From Linnemannia schmuckeri (Eukaryota; Mortierellomycota; Mortierellomycetes; Mortierellales; Mortierellaceae), in NCBI GenBank assembly GCA_029449235.1, contig JANATG010000002.1:4650001-4714000 (forward strand): a stretch of DNA of 64,000 nt, given 5' to 3'. The position numbers were made by a program, and so were the translations under genes. Shown one piece after another: positions 1-11,225 of this stretch (within the stretch, counting starts at the first letter, position 1; each line of letters starts with the position of its first letter). A model generated the notes under the pieces. The model was not told where the DNA came from and made no database searches. It worked only from the letters and a program-made list of their open reading frames with translations.

Positions 1-849
1 TCACAAGAGCTGGCTGGTCGACATGACGGGAGATGTGGATGAGGACGGGTGGGAATATGCCATGACCTTTCACGGATCGCCGTGGCATGGCAACTATGAA
101 ATCTTTCGTTCCTTTGCTCGCAGGCGGCGCTGGCTGAGACTTCGCAAGCGAAAGGTATGTATGCTTGATACTATTCCTGGATGGCTCTGACATTGCATTT
201 CTGAGCAATTGAGCTATCTGGTATTGCATCTTCTAATTGAATGACCCATTCTTGTATTTATTGGTCACTTTATAGGGCAAAGCATTGGGAAAACCTGGCT
301 CTCTACCGGAGAGAACCTATCCTCCATCGATTCCAGAGCTCTCTCAGAGCCAATTTGATGCCTCGATCGCCTTGCAGCAAGATGCAACACCATACTCTAC
401 AGTGGATCGAAGGGCAGGCAAGTCAACAGGTACAGGCACTGGCAACCTATCGCTTCCATACCCTTCTGCCAAGCGCGTCGATCTATACCAGTCTCTGAAA
501 AAGTCGCATTCGGATCGGGAAAAGCTGGCCCATGTGGCGCAATATGTGGTGCGGTATCCTGACGACTTTGACGACATGGAGAAGCGCATGGACAAGTATC
601 TCAACCTCTTTGACTATGAGACCTCTCGACGCGAATTCATATCTGTAAGTTATTTCTTTTTCGTTATTCTCCCGTTCTTACGGTTGTGTCGACTCGACTA
701 GCTAACTGTTGAGTCATGGGTCATGATTCTGGTTTGCTCTTGATGCATGATAGATGTTAATGGCCTACGGTCGTGGTCAGAGTGAGGTAGTCCAGAAGGC
801 GGCGAAGCAGCTTCTGTTTTTTTCTGACCAGAAGATGCTTCAGCGTTGA
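1..849 (+). CDS. Dysferlin (DysF) domain protein, C-terminal part
   Basis: This is the 3' end of a gene that enters from outside the window. Exons 2-154, 276-644 and 754-849 join in phase 0 and end at TGA 847-849. The first exon reads SWLVDMTGDVDEDGWEYA, then HGSPWHG and an RRRRWLR stretch. That is the C-terminal half of a dysferlin domain (conserved Trp residues, GW-Y-A, then Arg-rich RRRxW). DysF domains occur in fungal peroxisomal membrane peroxins (Pex23/24/30 groups), in Spo73/Mug65-like proteins and in TECPR1. Which of these this is cannot be decided, because the N-terminal part is missing. After the domain come about 155 residues with no recognised motif: a Ser/Thr-rich linker, then a helical, charged end. 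The last exon is only 32 codons. The domain call is firm and the family is open. Confidence 0.8.
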
Positions 850-1052
850 GTCAAAGACACACATCCCTGCTATTTGTCTATCGATATCGCTTTTGCAACG
901 ACGCATTATGTCCATTTAATATCTTCCACATCCCTCTCATACTTTGACCTGATTACACAAGCCACATTTTTTTAATAACCGGAAAATAAAAAAGGGACAC
1001 GAACCTCACTGCATCCCACACAACAACATTTTTATTCATTCACAAATCAACA

Positions 1053-3301
1053 ATGGACGCCATTGAACAACGCATCACAGAACAGGGCAACAAGGTCCGC
1101 TCCCTCAAGTCATCCAAGGCCGACAAGGACGTGATCACCGCTGAGGTCGCCATCCTCAACACTCTTAAAGCTGAGCTCAAGGCCCTCTCCCTCTCTGACC
1201 CCGATGCTGCCGCCGCCGCTGCTGCTACCCCTGCTGGTAAGCCCGGAAAGACCGACGACAAGAAGGGCAAGGGCGCCTTCACCCTCAAGAATGCCAAGGT
1301 AAAACTTTGGCCTCTATTTAATGCCTCTTGTGCCTTCAATGGTTGCTGCAAATCGCACACTACTGCATACAAGTAGAACGTGTTGTATTTTGGGATGTGT
1401 ATGACTCACCCTTTTTTTGAAATATGTTATCTTTTTGTTTGTTGTGGATACTCATACGCCCCCACAATGCATTGACGACTAATCCATGACATTGCATGAC
1501 CATGGTACCTTCATTTAATGACAATAGGGTACCAAGGATTACACTCCCCAGGAGATGGCTGTCAGGGAAAAGATTTTTTCAACCATTATCAAAGTTTTCA
1601 AGAAGCACGGAGGCATTACCATTGACACACCCGTTTTTGAGCTCAAAGAGATTCTCTCTGGAAAGTACGGCGAGGACAGCAAGCTGATCTACGATCTCGA
1701 GGACCAGGGAGGCGAGAAGTGTTCGCTCCGTTACGACTTGACTGTTCCCTTTGCCCGCTTCTTGGCCATGAACGGAAAGGAGTACCAAAACATCAAGCGC
1801 TACCACATCGCCAAGGTCTACCGTCGCGATCAGCCTGCCATGACCAAGGGCCGTATGAGAGAGTTCTACCAGTGTGTATGTTCACTTTGGCGTTGATCTT
1901 ACTTGTCAAATTTATTTTTTGTTATTCGCCACTTTTTTTCTTTGAGAGTATGCATGGTATTAACGGCATGATCCTCTGTTGGCAAATTAGGATTTCGATG
2001 TTGCTGGAACATACGACGCCATGATCCCCGACAGCGAGATCCTGAGAGTGTTGACCGAGTGCTTGACAGAGTTGGAGCTGGGCGATTTCACGATCAAGCT
2101 CAATCACCGCAAGATTCTGGATGGTATCTTTGAGGTCTGCGGTGTCCCCGAGGACAAGATCCGCACTATTTCCTCTGCCGTCGATAAGCTGGACAAGCTC
2201 CCCTGGGCTGATGTCCGCAAGGAAATGACCGAGGACAAGGGTCTTGACCCCCAGGCTGCCGATCTGATCGGTGAATATGTTCAGTTGAAGGGTGCGTCCA
2301 TTGTCTTCACATGTTATGTTACTATACAAAAGTACCGATGATTGCCTCGGGAGATAAATGTTGAGTACTAATCATGTCTTGATTTTGTTATGCATGATCT
2401 CCTCAATTAGGTGGCGCTGAGCTCTTGGAGCGTTTGTATGCTGATGCCAAGTTGGGCGCCAACACTCGCGCCAAGGAGGGTTTGGATGACATGACCCTTT
2501 TATTCAAGTACTTGGACGTTCTCAACGTCACTCGCTACATCTCCTTTGATCTCTCCCTTGCCCGTGGTCTTGACTACTATACCGGTTTGATCTATGAAGC
2601 CGTCCTGGAAGGTTCTGCTCCTCCCAGTAAGTTCTTTTCTTACTAATTGAGACGCAATTGCTCATGCAAGCATAGGCGAAATCATTGATTCATTGTGAAC
2701 GCTCACTAATTCTCCCAATTCCAATCTCACTCACAAAATAGCTTTGGCAAATGGAGAGAGGGCTCGCGCTACAGTCAAGAAGGGCACTGACGAGTTGGAC
2801 GAGAACACTGTCGGTGTTGGATCGATTGCTGCAGGAGGACGCTACGATAATCTTGTTGGCATGTTCTCTGGCACTAATAAGAAGGGCCAGCCCAACTTGG
2901 TCATCCCCTGTGTCGGTATCTCGATCGGAGTCGAGCGTGTGTTCTCGATCCTGATGCAGAAGCAAAAGAAGGAGGAGATCAAGAGTAACGAGGTCGAGGT
3001 CTACGTCGTCGGATTGGGCGGTGTCTCTGTCGAGGAAAGAATGAAGATCTGCACTGAGCTCTGGGATGCTGGCATCAAGGCCGAGTTTGCCTACAAGTTG
3101 AAGCCCAGGACACAGAATCAATGGGATGTCTGTGACCGTGATATGATTCCTTTTGCAGTCATTGTTGGAGGCGATGAGATTGAGAAGGGCCTTATCAAGA
3201 TCAAGGATATGCGCTCCAAGGATGAGTCTCAGAAGGGTGGAATTGAATACCCTCGAACCCAGATGATTGCCGAGATCAAGAGCCGTCTTGCCCAGCTTTA
3301 A
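1053..3301 (+). CDS. HTS1: Histidyl-tRNA synthetase with N-terminal WHEP domain
   Basis: Class II aminoacyl-tRNA synthetase that charges tRNA-His, about 556 aa. Exons 1053-1298, 1528-1875, 1991-2291, 2411-2626 and 2742-3301 join without a frame break. Residues 1-45 form a WHEP helix-turn-helix (QGNKVRSLKSSKADKDVI), a tRNA-binding appendage. An Ala-rich linker and a Lys-rich hinge follow. The catalytic core starts with GTKDYTPQEMAVREK. Motif 2 (KRYHIAKVYRRDQPAMTKG, then REFYQCDFDVAG) and the two His-specific signatures LARGLDYYTGLIYE and AAGGRYDNL are present. The C-terminal anticodon-binding domain ends at SRLAQL. No mitochondrial targeting peptide is obvious from this start. An alternative upstream start for a mitochondrial form is not visible. 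The start is well placed after an A-rich leader (CAACAATGG). Confidence 0.96.
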
Positions 3302-4488
3302 ACATCAAAATAAACGGCGCTCTCTTTTGCATTGTATTTTTTTCACAACACACAAGTACAGCGGAGTTAATAATTAATTTGACTGGGCAATTTTTTTGTT
3401 ATTTGTTATTTTTTTTATCCCTGACCCTGCTCCCGCATAGAGGCGCACCCTTATTTCAAAAAGTCGTTTTTCGACGCGTGTCATCATCGCGCATTGTTTT
3501 TTTCAATCCGTTTTTCGCGCGTGGAGTTACTTTGAAGGCAGGCCAATTTGCCACATGGTCATGAAACACGTTTTTTATTATTTCAGTGACTTGCACAAAC
3601 AGAATGCTACTCGACGCGTCCTTTTTTTCCACCTTTTTCTCCCTCTTGCGTTTACAGAACTCGACTTCTTTAGAACATACAAGCCCAAGCCCATAATATG
3701 GTTCTTTTCGCGTTCTTGCTCTTGTGGAAAGAGCAGCTTGGGCTAGTTTGGGGCCTTACAAGTCAATCATGATTCTTCAGAGTGGTTCAGATGGATTGGG
3801 GTCAAAGTAGGTCAAAGTTGATTGATGAATAAGGATCATTTGGATCATACCTAACAAATATGTACGGAATCCTAGTCAAGAAAAAGTATCAAAGACCTGG
3901 TCAAGAATAAGAGCATTGAACCAGGTTAGAAATACACAGTTGGAACCGATCAAGAATGGTCGAGGTCGAAAAAGGACAAGTGGATTCGTCAAGAAAGGTT
4001 CAAGATCCAGTTCAAGTCGAAGATCCTGTTCAAGTCCGCATGCTCCATCTGCTTCAGAAAAAAGGTAAAAAGCTGGGCAAACGTGAAAGAAAAATCCTAG
4101 GAGAGTCAAAATATCAATGCGATAAAAGGACGGGAATCTATGGCAGAATGTTTTTATTAGAAAAAATTATGTACAAAAGTAATGGTTGAAAGGGAGTGGG
4201 AGAAAATAATTCAAACGAACCATTCCTGAGCCATGAAATGCGTTTTGCTTTGAAAAGATTCGAAAAATTGGCCTGCAATCAGACTGGGGGTCCGAAGATG
4301 AGCAAAAAAAATCCGAAAAGGGAGGCAAATGGATCGAAAGTTCAGGTTGGATGATTGAGTCAAGTAAGAAATACAGAAGCGAAAAGGGGAAATGAAGTGA
4401 AAAAGCAAACAAGTAGCAAAGAAAAAGGGAAAAAAGAACGGATGACGTTGTTTTGTCGATTTTGATTGGATTGGATGTTATTCCCGCT
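3302..4488. other. Intergenic region between HTS1 and H2A (convergent)
   Basis: I see no gene here. It holds the 3' ends of HTS1 and, on the other strand, H2A. The first half is T-rich and contains two ACGCGT hexamers (3474-3479 and 3614-3619), each preceded by TCG. The second half is purine-rich on the plus strand, with many short GTCAAG/GATCAAG repeats around 3790-4030 that look like simple degenerate repeats. Confidence 0.6.
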
Positions 4489-4890
4489 TTACATCTCCTG
4501 GGAGGGGGCAGTCCCCTTCTTGGTCTTCTTGGGCAAGAGGGAGTCGTGGATGTTGGGAAGAACACCACCCTGGGCGATGGTGACGTGTCCGAGCAACTTG
4601 TTCAACTCCTCGTCGTTGCGGATGGCGAGCTGCAAGTGGCGGGGAATGATACGGGACTTCTTGTTGTCGCGAGCAGCGTTTCCGGCCAACTCAAGGATCT
4701 CAGCGGCCAAGTACTCGAGGACGGCAGCGAGGTAGACGGGAGCACCAGCACCGACACGCTGGGCATAGTTACCCTTGCGGAGGTGACGGTGGATACGACC
4801 AACGGGGAACTGAAGACCGGCCTTGGAAGAGCGGGAGGTCGAGTTCTTAGGAGCCGAAGCAGACTTGCCACCGGATTTGCCACCAGACAT
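4489..4890 (-). CDS. HTA1: Histone H2A
   Basis: Core histone of 133 aa without introns. It contains the H2A signature AGLQFPVGRIHRHLRKGNYA, the acidic-patch region (EYLAAEILELAGNAARDN) and the docking region (GVLPNIHDSLLPKK). It ends SQEM, so it keeps the SQ(E) phosphorylation motif of the fungal H2A/H2A.X type and is probably the damage-signalling H2A as well as the bulk one. The start is MSGGKSGGK. Open frame continues upstream, but family length fixes this ATG. It is transcribed divergently from H2B across a 569-bp shared promoter. GC-rich third positions are typical of a highly expressed gene. Confidence 0.98.
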   Translation of the reverse strand: MSGGKSGGKSASAPKNSTSRSSKAGLQFPVGRIHRHLRKGNYAQRVGAGAPVYLAAVLEYLAAEILELAGNAARDNKKSRIIPRHLQLAIRNDEELNKLLGHVTIAQGGVLPNIHDSLLPKKTKKGTAPSQEM

Positions 4891-5060
4891 TGTTTTAAGT
4901 TGTGTGTTGCGAGGGAGTGAAGGGTTTTGTTGAGGGTGATGAGTTGATTTGGTCTCAATGAGATGAGAAAGAGCGAGTGAACGAGAGCGTGTGAGTGGGG
5001 TGAGAGGGAAAAGGAGGGGAAAAAAAGGAAAAAGGGAAAAGGGAAGGGCGTGCGCAGAGT

Positions 5061-5067
5061 ATTTATA
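5061..5067 (-). promoter_or_regulatory. TATA box of H2A
   Basis: TATAAAT on the minus strand, about 170 bp upstream of the H2A ATG. It is the only good TATA on that side of the shared promoter. Confidence 0.65.
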
Positions 5068-5108
5068 GTCCCCGCTGAAAGGGACTGCCAATTCGAATTA
5101 GATAAGGT

Positions 5109-5119
5109 AGACGCGTCTG
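5109..5119. promoter_or_regulatory. Palindromic MCB-like element AGACGCGTCTG
   Basis: The 11-mer AGACGCGTCTG contains ACGCGT, the MluI cell-cycle box core. The identical 11-mer lies at 11226-11236 in the H4/H3 promoter. That shared position in both histone promoters is the main reason to call it regulatory. Confidence 0.65.
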
Positions 5120-5331
5120 CCCCGAAATTATTTTGTTTTCGGCTCAAAATGAAAATGAAAAATGAAAAACGAAATTCTTTTTTGTTTTCCCGGCTGTGGA
5201 TGAAAAAAACCAAAAACATTTTCGACAGACGCGCTCATTTTTTTTTTGTTTTCACTTTTTCAATTTTCGTTTCGACTCCTTCATCTTGCACTTAGAGACA
5301 AACCTCACTAGACAGACACAAAGCCACATCA

Positions 5332-5338
5332 TATAAAA
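5332..5338 (+). promoter_or_regulatory. TATA box of H2B
   Basis: TATAAAA about 125 bp upstream of the H2B ATG, followed by a T-rich, CA-rich leader with a short ACTCACC tandem repeat around 5413-5446. Confidence 0.7.
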
Positions 5339-5459
5339 AGGAGACCCGCATTTTAATTTTGCTTTTTTTTCCCTTTTTTCTACTTTTTCTACCCAACCCA
5401 CATCTCACTCTTCACCACTCACTCACCACTCACTCACCACTCACTCACACATATCACAA

Positions 5460-5870
5460 ATGGCTCCCCCCAAGACCGCCGAGAAGAAGCCCTCCACCGG
5501 AGGCAAGGCCCCCGCCAAGACCGCCGCTGCCTCTGAGAAGAAGGAGCGCAAGTCCAAGTCCGAGGGTGGCAAGGGCCGCAAGAAGTCCCGCTCTGAGACT
5601 TATTCCTCCTACATTTACAAGGTCCTCAAGCAGGTCCACCCTGACACCGGTATCTCCAACAAGGCCATGTCCATCTTGAACTCCTTCGTCAACGACATCT
5701 TTGAGCGCATCGCCGGTGAGGCCTCTAAGCTCGCCGCCTACAACAAGCGCTCTACCATCTCCTCCCGTGAGATCCAGACTGCCGTCCGCCTCATCCTCCC
5801 CGGTGAGTTGGCCAAGCACGCCGTCTCTGAGGGCACCAAGGCTGTCACCAAGTACACCTCCTCCAAGTAA
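5460..5870 (+). CDS. HTB1: Histone H2B
   Basis: Core histone of 136 aa, intronless. The Lys/Ala/Pro-rich N-terminal tail (about residues 1-40) is followed by the H2B fold: SRSETYSSYIYKVLKQVHPD, ISNKAMSILNSFVNDIFERI, then LILPGELAKHAVSEGTKAVTKYTSSK. The C-terminal helix carries the conserved Lys of the AVTKYTSSK end, the usual H2B ubiquitylation site. The gene is divergently paired with H2A. No metazoan-type 3' stem-loop follows the stop codon, in line with polyadenylated fungal histone mRNA. Confidence 0.98.
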   Translation: MAPPKTAEKKPSTGGKAPAKTAAASEKKERKSKSEGGKGRKKSRSETYSSYIYKVLKQVHPDTGISNKAMSILNSFVNDIFERIAGEASKLAAYNKRSTISSREIQTAVRLILPGELAKHAVSEGTKAVTKYTSSK

Positions 5871-6710
5871 AAAACAGGAAATTGCTCTCAGCAACAGGAG
5901 CAGTGGCAATTGTTTGAGAGTCAGGCAGATTGAGCCAAGGATAGGAAGGAGGTAGCAGGATACAACCAACTATTCAGCTATTTTCATTCTCTATTCCTTT
6001 TTTTTTTTTCTTATCCTTTTTCTTTTTCATTTGCCCTCCTCAGTGCCTTGCACACATACACAACCCCAATCCTGAACGACAACCTGTTTTATAATCTTCG
6101 ACTTTCAACCCGTTTGTTTTAATATCTTCGCTTTTTCCGTCGACGTTCCAGGAGTGTGCAAAGTTCTTGCTTACTTTTTCCTCGTCCTATACTTTTTTCT
6201 TTTCATTTTTTTCCATCCCTCCTTGTACATCTAGCTTTGTTTTCAAACATTAAATCAATTCAAAAAAAATCATGCCATGCCTATTTGAGATGCTCTACTG
6301 TGATGTAATACAAAACGGGTTCATTTTGAATGGGACAAGCTAAGGACACGTTTGCAGCCCGCTTGGCACTTGAAGATCGGGCGAAGCAATCTAGGGCTTG
6401 TCAATAATGAGCACTTTGTTTTGCCTCCAGAGCACGATGCCTTGTATTTCCTTTTTTTTGTCTCTTGTAAAAGGTATTAATGAGTGATCGTCGCCAAGTT
6501 CACGTCACCATTGTCGCAGATGGTTTGAAAAGAAAATCAATGTGGAAAAGTCATTTTTGAGTGTGGACTTTTTTCTCGCTAGTGGTTTTTTCCTCTCCTT
6601 TTTGACTTTTTTTTTTTTTTTGAACTCACCTTCTCTCACCATCACATCAACAGAATCAATCAGTGCGGCAAAAGCACAGCAAGAAACGAGGCATCAGGAT
6701 CAAAGGACGG
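5871..6710. other. Intergenic, H2B 3' side and upstream of the SANTA gene
   Basis: This 840-bp stretch is T- and pyrimidine-rich with several poly(dT) runs (about 6000 and 6607). I see no coding exon, RNA gene or repeat in it. The second half probably holds the promoter and leader of the following gene. Confidence 0.5.
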
Positions 6711-9700
6711 ATGGCTCTCAACTCAGAATCCAGCCTCAGAAACGGGTCACCCAAGGTTGGTCTCTCATCTCGACACGACAACCGACAAGCACAAAAACAA
6801 GCTCCAACAAGCGCGATCATGACCCAGCATGACCGAGAGAGAGAAAGAAAACACATACTCGGCCTGAATGAAACTCACCATCCATCCAATCCACTCATCT
6901 CTGTTTTATTTGCTTCCCCCTTGGCGTCCATGGCCAGAAGCAGGAACTGCCGACGCTTCAGGTCCCTCCGAGCGTGGCCTTGAAAGCTCGGTCGCGTCAG
7001 AGGCAACTGCACAACCACTTAAACGATAAAGGCAACAACCACACTGAAAACAGTAACAGCAAACACACCAATAGTAACAGCAATAGCAACGATGAAGAAG
7101 AACTAGAGGAGGGTTTCCGCATTCTACAATATCCACCCGAACCATGGGGGCGAGCATCTCGCAATCGAGCAACAGCAATAATCCCCTCGCGCCGAATCAT
7201 CTCATCACTCGTCGAGGATATCCGACCCGCAACAGACTCTCAGGGCTCAACAGACACCTCTCGAAACCGCAGGAACCGTTGTGTCAACAATATCAAACGG
7301 GTTGCTCTTCTCAAACGTGCCAGGTGTTCATCCACCACCTCCGTCAGCAATGCCACAGAATCCAGTGACGGCGACAGCGAGTCCATCTTCAATACACGAA
7401 AGTCATCAAAATCGTCGGCAAGAAAACGGCAAACAAAACAGCAGCGTCTGGGACAACAGCCCTTCAGCGACACTCTGAATGTAGCTAATGCTACTACTCC
7501 CACTACAGCACACTTGACTCCCAGAAAACCGAAGTTCCCTCGAAAACCACTACGCCTACGACACATTGAGACGCCACCTGACTTCCAAGACGAACATGTG
7601 GAAGTCTTGGTCGTGGACGATGACGAGGACGAGGACGAAGAGGAGGAAGTTGTAGTCGTGGATGAGGAAGACGAGACGGCAGCAGTGACCAACGATGGGG
7701 ATGACACGTCCGAGAGCGATTACAACCCCGGAAGAGAGACTATGACACAGCATCGGCGTCAGCGAGAGAGGAAGGCGAGGTCGCGCAAACGAGGCCTTTT
7801 TCGACAAGATGAGGATGAGAGTCAGGCAGTAGAGCAGATTCAGGAGCCCAAGGAGGTACATCTAGAACTGGACAGACCAACTGAGATGCCCAAGATGGAA
7901 GAGCCGTATCGTATCATCGAGCGAATGGATTGCGTTGTAATACCTGTGATTGACCTCCCTGAGAGGAGTATTGCAGCCAGGTCCACCAGGAAGAGTGCCC
8001 AACCACCTCCAAGGACAGCAACAGGAAAATTCACCAGGAAGGACATCAAGCAGGAACCCGAGTTGAAGACGAGGGTCACCAACACCATCAAGGATATCAC
8101 TTTGACCACCCAATCACCCATCAAGGCGACGACACCAAGCGGTACAAGTCCAGACTCACGGAGAACCATAGAGATCGCCCCGGTGCTCGATATGGACTTG
8201 GATGCCCCGAGGCAAACCAGGCTGGATGTGAGGAAGAATATCACTGCAAACCTAGAGCCAACAAAGACTGCGCCACCAACGAACGCACAGGATCTCGCAA
8301 ATGACCGCAAGGGCAGTTCACGACAGGCATCCAAAGACGTCGAGTCACCATGCAAACCCTCGTCGACACAAGTACGAACCAAGATCTTTCATGGATGGTG
8401 GCTTAAGAGAAAGGACACCCTGGTGAGTGTCTTTTTATTTTTGGCTTGCTTGGTGATAGAGCCCTATACAGCTCTCTTTCCGCTGATCTTGTTTTTTTTT
8501 TTTTTGACTTTGTTGCGAATTATAGGTACAGGAGGGTAACTTGGGTATTCTGGTCCAAGGAAACATGCTCGAGCCGAAACCCATGGTATGAAGAAGCACA
8601 CAAGGCCCTATGGCGAACTGAGAATCGACATGACCGATTTCTCAGCGATGCTAATCAAATATATCAACGGCCATTTTATTTGCAATAGACATGGCACACG
8701 TCGACTATCAAGGATGCACCAGAGCCAACTTTGGTCATGACCTTTACAGGATCCTTTTATCGCCTCAACGGATCAATTGATGTTCAAAAGATGGAAGGCA
8801 ATGGTATGCTGCATCTCTGTGTATTCAGTCCCTACCACATACTGTCTAAAAAAAAAATGTCGCAAATATTTGCCATCTTATTAAACTGATACTTTTTTTC
8901 CGGATAGGCTTCTCTAGGGACGTGATCAAGGCGTTCAGAAATGGATTTCCTGCCGACTGGAAGACAGTCTTGCACAAAGCATATGGGACGCAAGTAACGT
9001 CAGCTGTGTCGATGGGCAAGGAAAGACCAACCGATAAGAAAATCAACACCGCCACTGAGAATGACTATAGCGCATTGCAGCAACAGGAGGGGTCCTTGAC
9101 ACAGCAACCAAGAGTATCAGTAAAGTACGGGAAATCAATAATACAGCACGAAAATCAACAGACAAGGCAGGCGACGTGGGAGGAAAGACGGATAGCTATA
9201 GAGATCACACCGGAGGATGATTCATCACAAATGATCAGAGAGACATCAAGAAGACCTGCTGTAGTGCCTGTCGAACAAGCATCGGCTCAAGTCAAGTCAG
9301 CGTCATTACCGTCCCGAGGTCCCACTTCGGCACCACCTAGAAACCGCGCTTTCGGCAGGGACGAGGCCGTTGAAATTACCATTTCAGCGGCGTCTGGCGA
9401 GTCTTTTTCTGCCAGCTCTGTGGTATCCAGAGCGACAAAAGGAACAACCATCAAGAAACCAGAGTCAAGACCAGAATCATTACCATCCAACTCACGCAAG
9501 GAATCGATACTAACCAAGAAACCGACATCAGCTGGGGCGTCAACACCATCAGCATCATCAACGCCACCAGCACTGACGCTGGTAAAAGTTCAAGAAGGTG
9601 TGACAGCGACAGGTCAACTGTCCACCCCTCGTCGCGCTTCAGCGCCCGCTAGCGCATCTTTGCAAGGAGACACGTTTATACTGCGACGGCTGTCGGCGCC

Positions 9701-10115
9701 TGATCAATCGATTACAGGAATGGGGTCGTGGAAAGCTGTTGGTTCAACTGTATATGGAGCGGACAAGTCGCTGGACAGGTCATTGGATGGAGACCTACGT
9801 ATGAGGTCCATGGCCGTTGTGGAGCGGATTAGAGAACACACGCGGCAACATTCCGATTTGTCTACAGTGATGACGGATAGGGCTGTTCAGGAAGGACAGT
9901 TGTCCGTTAACACTGGATCGATGTTGACGGAGGCGGAACTTCAGGCCCTTGGAGCAGGCTCGGCGACAACGTTGCTGTCGCTCAGAGGAAGCTCGGAGAC
10001 AACGTCGTTGCCTCTTGCAAAGTCACTGACATCGATCTCTAGTTCATTACGGCCCACGTTTGACGACTCAGACCTGACCTTTCATGATGACGCGAATCTT
10101 TTCGACAAGACATGA
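6711..10115 (+). CDS. SANTA-domain protein, KNL2/Mis18BP1-like
   Basis: Probable centromere-chromatin licensing factor of about 970 aa. Well-supported exons are 6938-8422, 8526-8585, 8689-8803 and 8908-10115, all joining in frame. The first coding exon is uncertain: 6711-6755 with a weak GTTGGT donor gives MALNSESSLRNGSPK and joins in phase 0. The diagnostic part spans the three central junctions. It reads FHGWWLKRKDTL, then LGILVQGN, then WHTSTIKD, then GSFYRLNGSIDVQKMEGNGF. That is the pattern of a SANTA domain (WW start, WHSS-I, YRL-G-id). SANTA domains are known from KNL2/Mis18BP1, which recruit new CENP-A. The N-terminal 480 residues are low-complexity, with Ser/Asn-rich and Asp/Glu-rich (DDDEDEDEEEE) runs. 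The C-terminal 400 residues are Ser/Thr-rich and disordered. No SANT/Myb domain and no convincing CENP-C motif is seen. The domain is well supported; centromere function is inference. Confidence 0.8.
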
Positions 10116-10584
10116 GCCATTTGTTCTTTGTTCATTCCGTTGGACTTGGGTGATCAATTTGTCTATACTCCTAAGCAAATAAAGCCTTTCACGCGCATAA
10201 CATCACCCGCAAAACTTAAGAACTACACGTAGTGAAAGAGGGAAGCAGACATAGAGAGGGAGAGAGAAAGTGACAGAAAGTCACAGGCAAAGCCTTTCAA
10301 GACTCAATACGCAACCTAAGCTGGTCGACAAGTCGTTCATTCCTCACTTTGCTCATGCAGACGAGAATTCGTTTGCATCCATAAGTAGGAAGTAACCTCA
10401 GACCCCGTATTCAAACCATTCAGTAGACGAGATAGGATGCGATGTGGATGATAGAAAACAAAGGTTTTATTTTACAAGAGCAAACGCAAAGCGAAAAAAG
10501 GATTATGTTGTGTACAATGAGGGTGTGTTGTGGTTGTATGTTGCTAAAAAGCAAAAGACGAGACGGAGCGGGAAAAGAGGATAT
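10116..10584. other. Intergenic between SANTA gene and H4 (convergent)
   Basis: 469 bp with both 3' untranslated regions. An AATAAA at about 10178-10183 fits the polyadenylation signal of the plus-strand gene. A GAGA-rich stretch lies at 10240-10280. Nothing else is recognised. Confidence 0.5.
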
Positions 10585-10896
10585 TTATCCGCCGAAACCG
10601 TAGAGGGTGCGTCCCTGGCGCTTGAGGGCGTAGACGACATCGAGGGAGGTGACGGTCTTGCGCTTGGCGTGCTCGGTGTAGGTGACGGCGTCACGGATGA
10701 CATTCTCGAGGAAGACCTTGAGGACGGAGCGGGTCTCCTCGTAGATGAGGCCAGAAATACGCTTGACACCACCACGACGGGCGAGACGACGGATGGCGGG
10801 CTTGGTGATACCCTGGATGTTGTCACGAAGAATCTTGCGGTGGCGCTTGGCACCACCCTTTCCAAGACCCTTTCCACCTTTACCGCGGCCAGACAT
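10585..10896 (-). CDS. HHF1: Histone H4
   Basis: Core histone of 103 aa, intronless. It starts [19 protein letters not shown] and ends [13 protein letters not shown]. The tail lysines 5, 8, 12 and 16, the basic patch RHRK and the C-terminal TLYGFGG are all intact, so it is a canonical H4. It is divergently paired with H3. The length is exactly that of the family. Confidence 0.99.
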
Positions 10897-11035
10897 GTTG
10901 TGTAGTTGTGTTGTTGTAGGGGGAGGGAGAGTGAGAGTTGTTTGATGGGGTGACTAAAAAGTCGAGAGTGTGTGGAGAAGAAGAGAAGAGAAGGGGAAAG
11001 AAAAAAAGAAGGAAGATGGCTGGGGGACCTGGCTG

Positions 11036-11043
11036 TATTTAAA
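11036..11043 (-). promoter_or_regulatory. TATA-like box of H4
   Basis: TTTAAATA on the minus strand, about 140 bp upstream of the H4 ATG. It is weaker than the other three histone TATA boxes but is placed the same way. Confidence 0.5.
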
Positions 11044-11225
11044 GGGTGAAAAAGGGAGTTTCAATCTCAGTACGGATATATAGGAAACAAAGAAACGAGA
11101 GTGAAAAAAAAAATGAAAAAATGAATTTTCAGCGAAAACAGACGAAATACAATTGAAAACAGCATTTTCGGGCAGCGACACGTCGAATCTAATTGGTTGT
11201 TTTCATTTTCACTCCTTTTTTGGAG

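Larger units (their letters stand above)
4891..5459. promoter_or_regulatory. Bidirectional H2A/H2B promoter
   Basis: The 569 bp between divergent H2A and H2B holds a TATA box for each gene, a palindromic AGACGCGTCT at 5109-5118 and a half-conserved GACGCGCT at 5228-5235. Between and around these are repeated AAAATGAAAA-type A/T tracts. The same elements (AGACGCGTCTG, TTTTCATTTTC) recur in the H4/H3 promoter at 10897-11729. ACGCGT is the core of the MluI cell-cycle box read by MBF in yeasts, so S-phase control is a reasonable inference. Confidence 0.7.

Noticed and set aside
4453..4920. Long plus-strand open frame across H2A, and similar ones opposite H2B, H3 and H4
   Set aside because: Antisense shadows caused by the strong GC3 bias of histone genes; the sense frames are the conserved histones.
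5871..5925. Possible histone 3' stem-loop (GCTC...GAGC) after H2B
   Set aside because: Short stem unlike the metazoan histone stem-loop and not repeated behind the other three histone genes.
9690..9740. CENP-C-like motif (RRLSAPDQSITGMGSWK) in the SANTA protein
   Set aside because: Only the Arg pair and a Trp are in roughly the right places; too weak to call.
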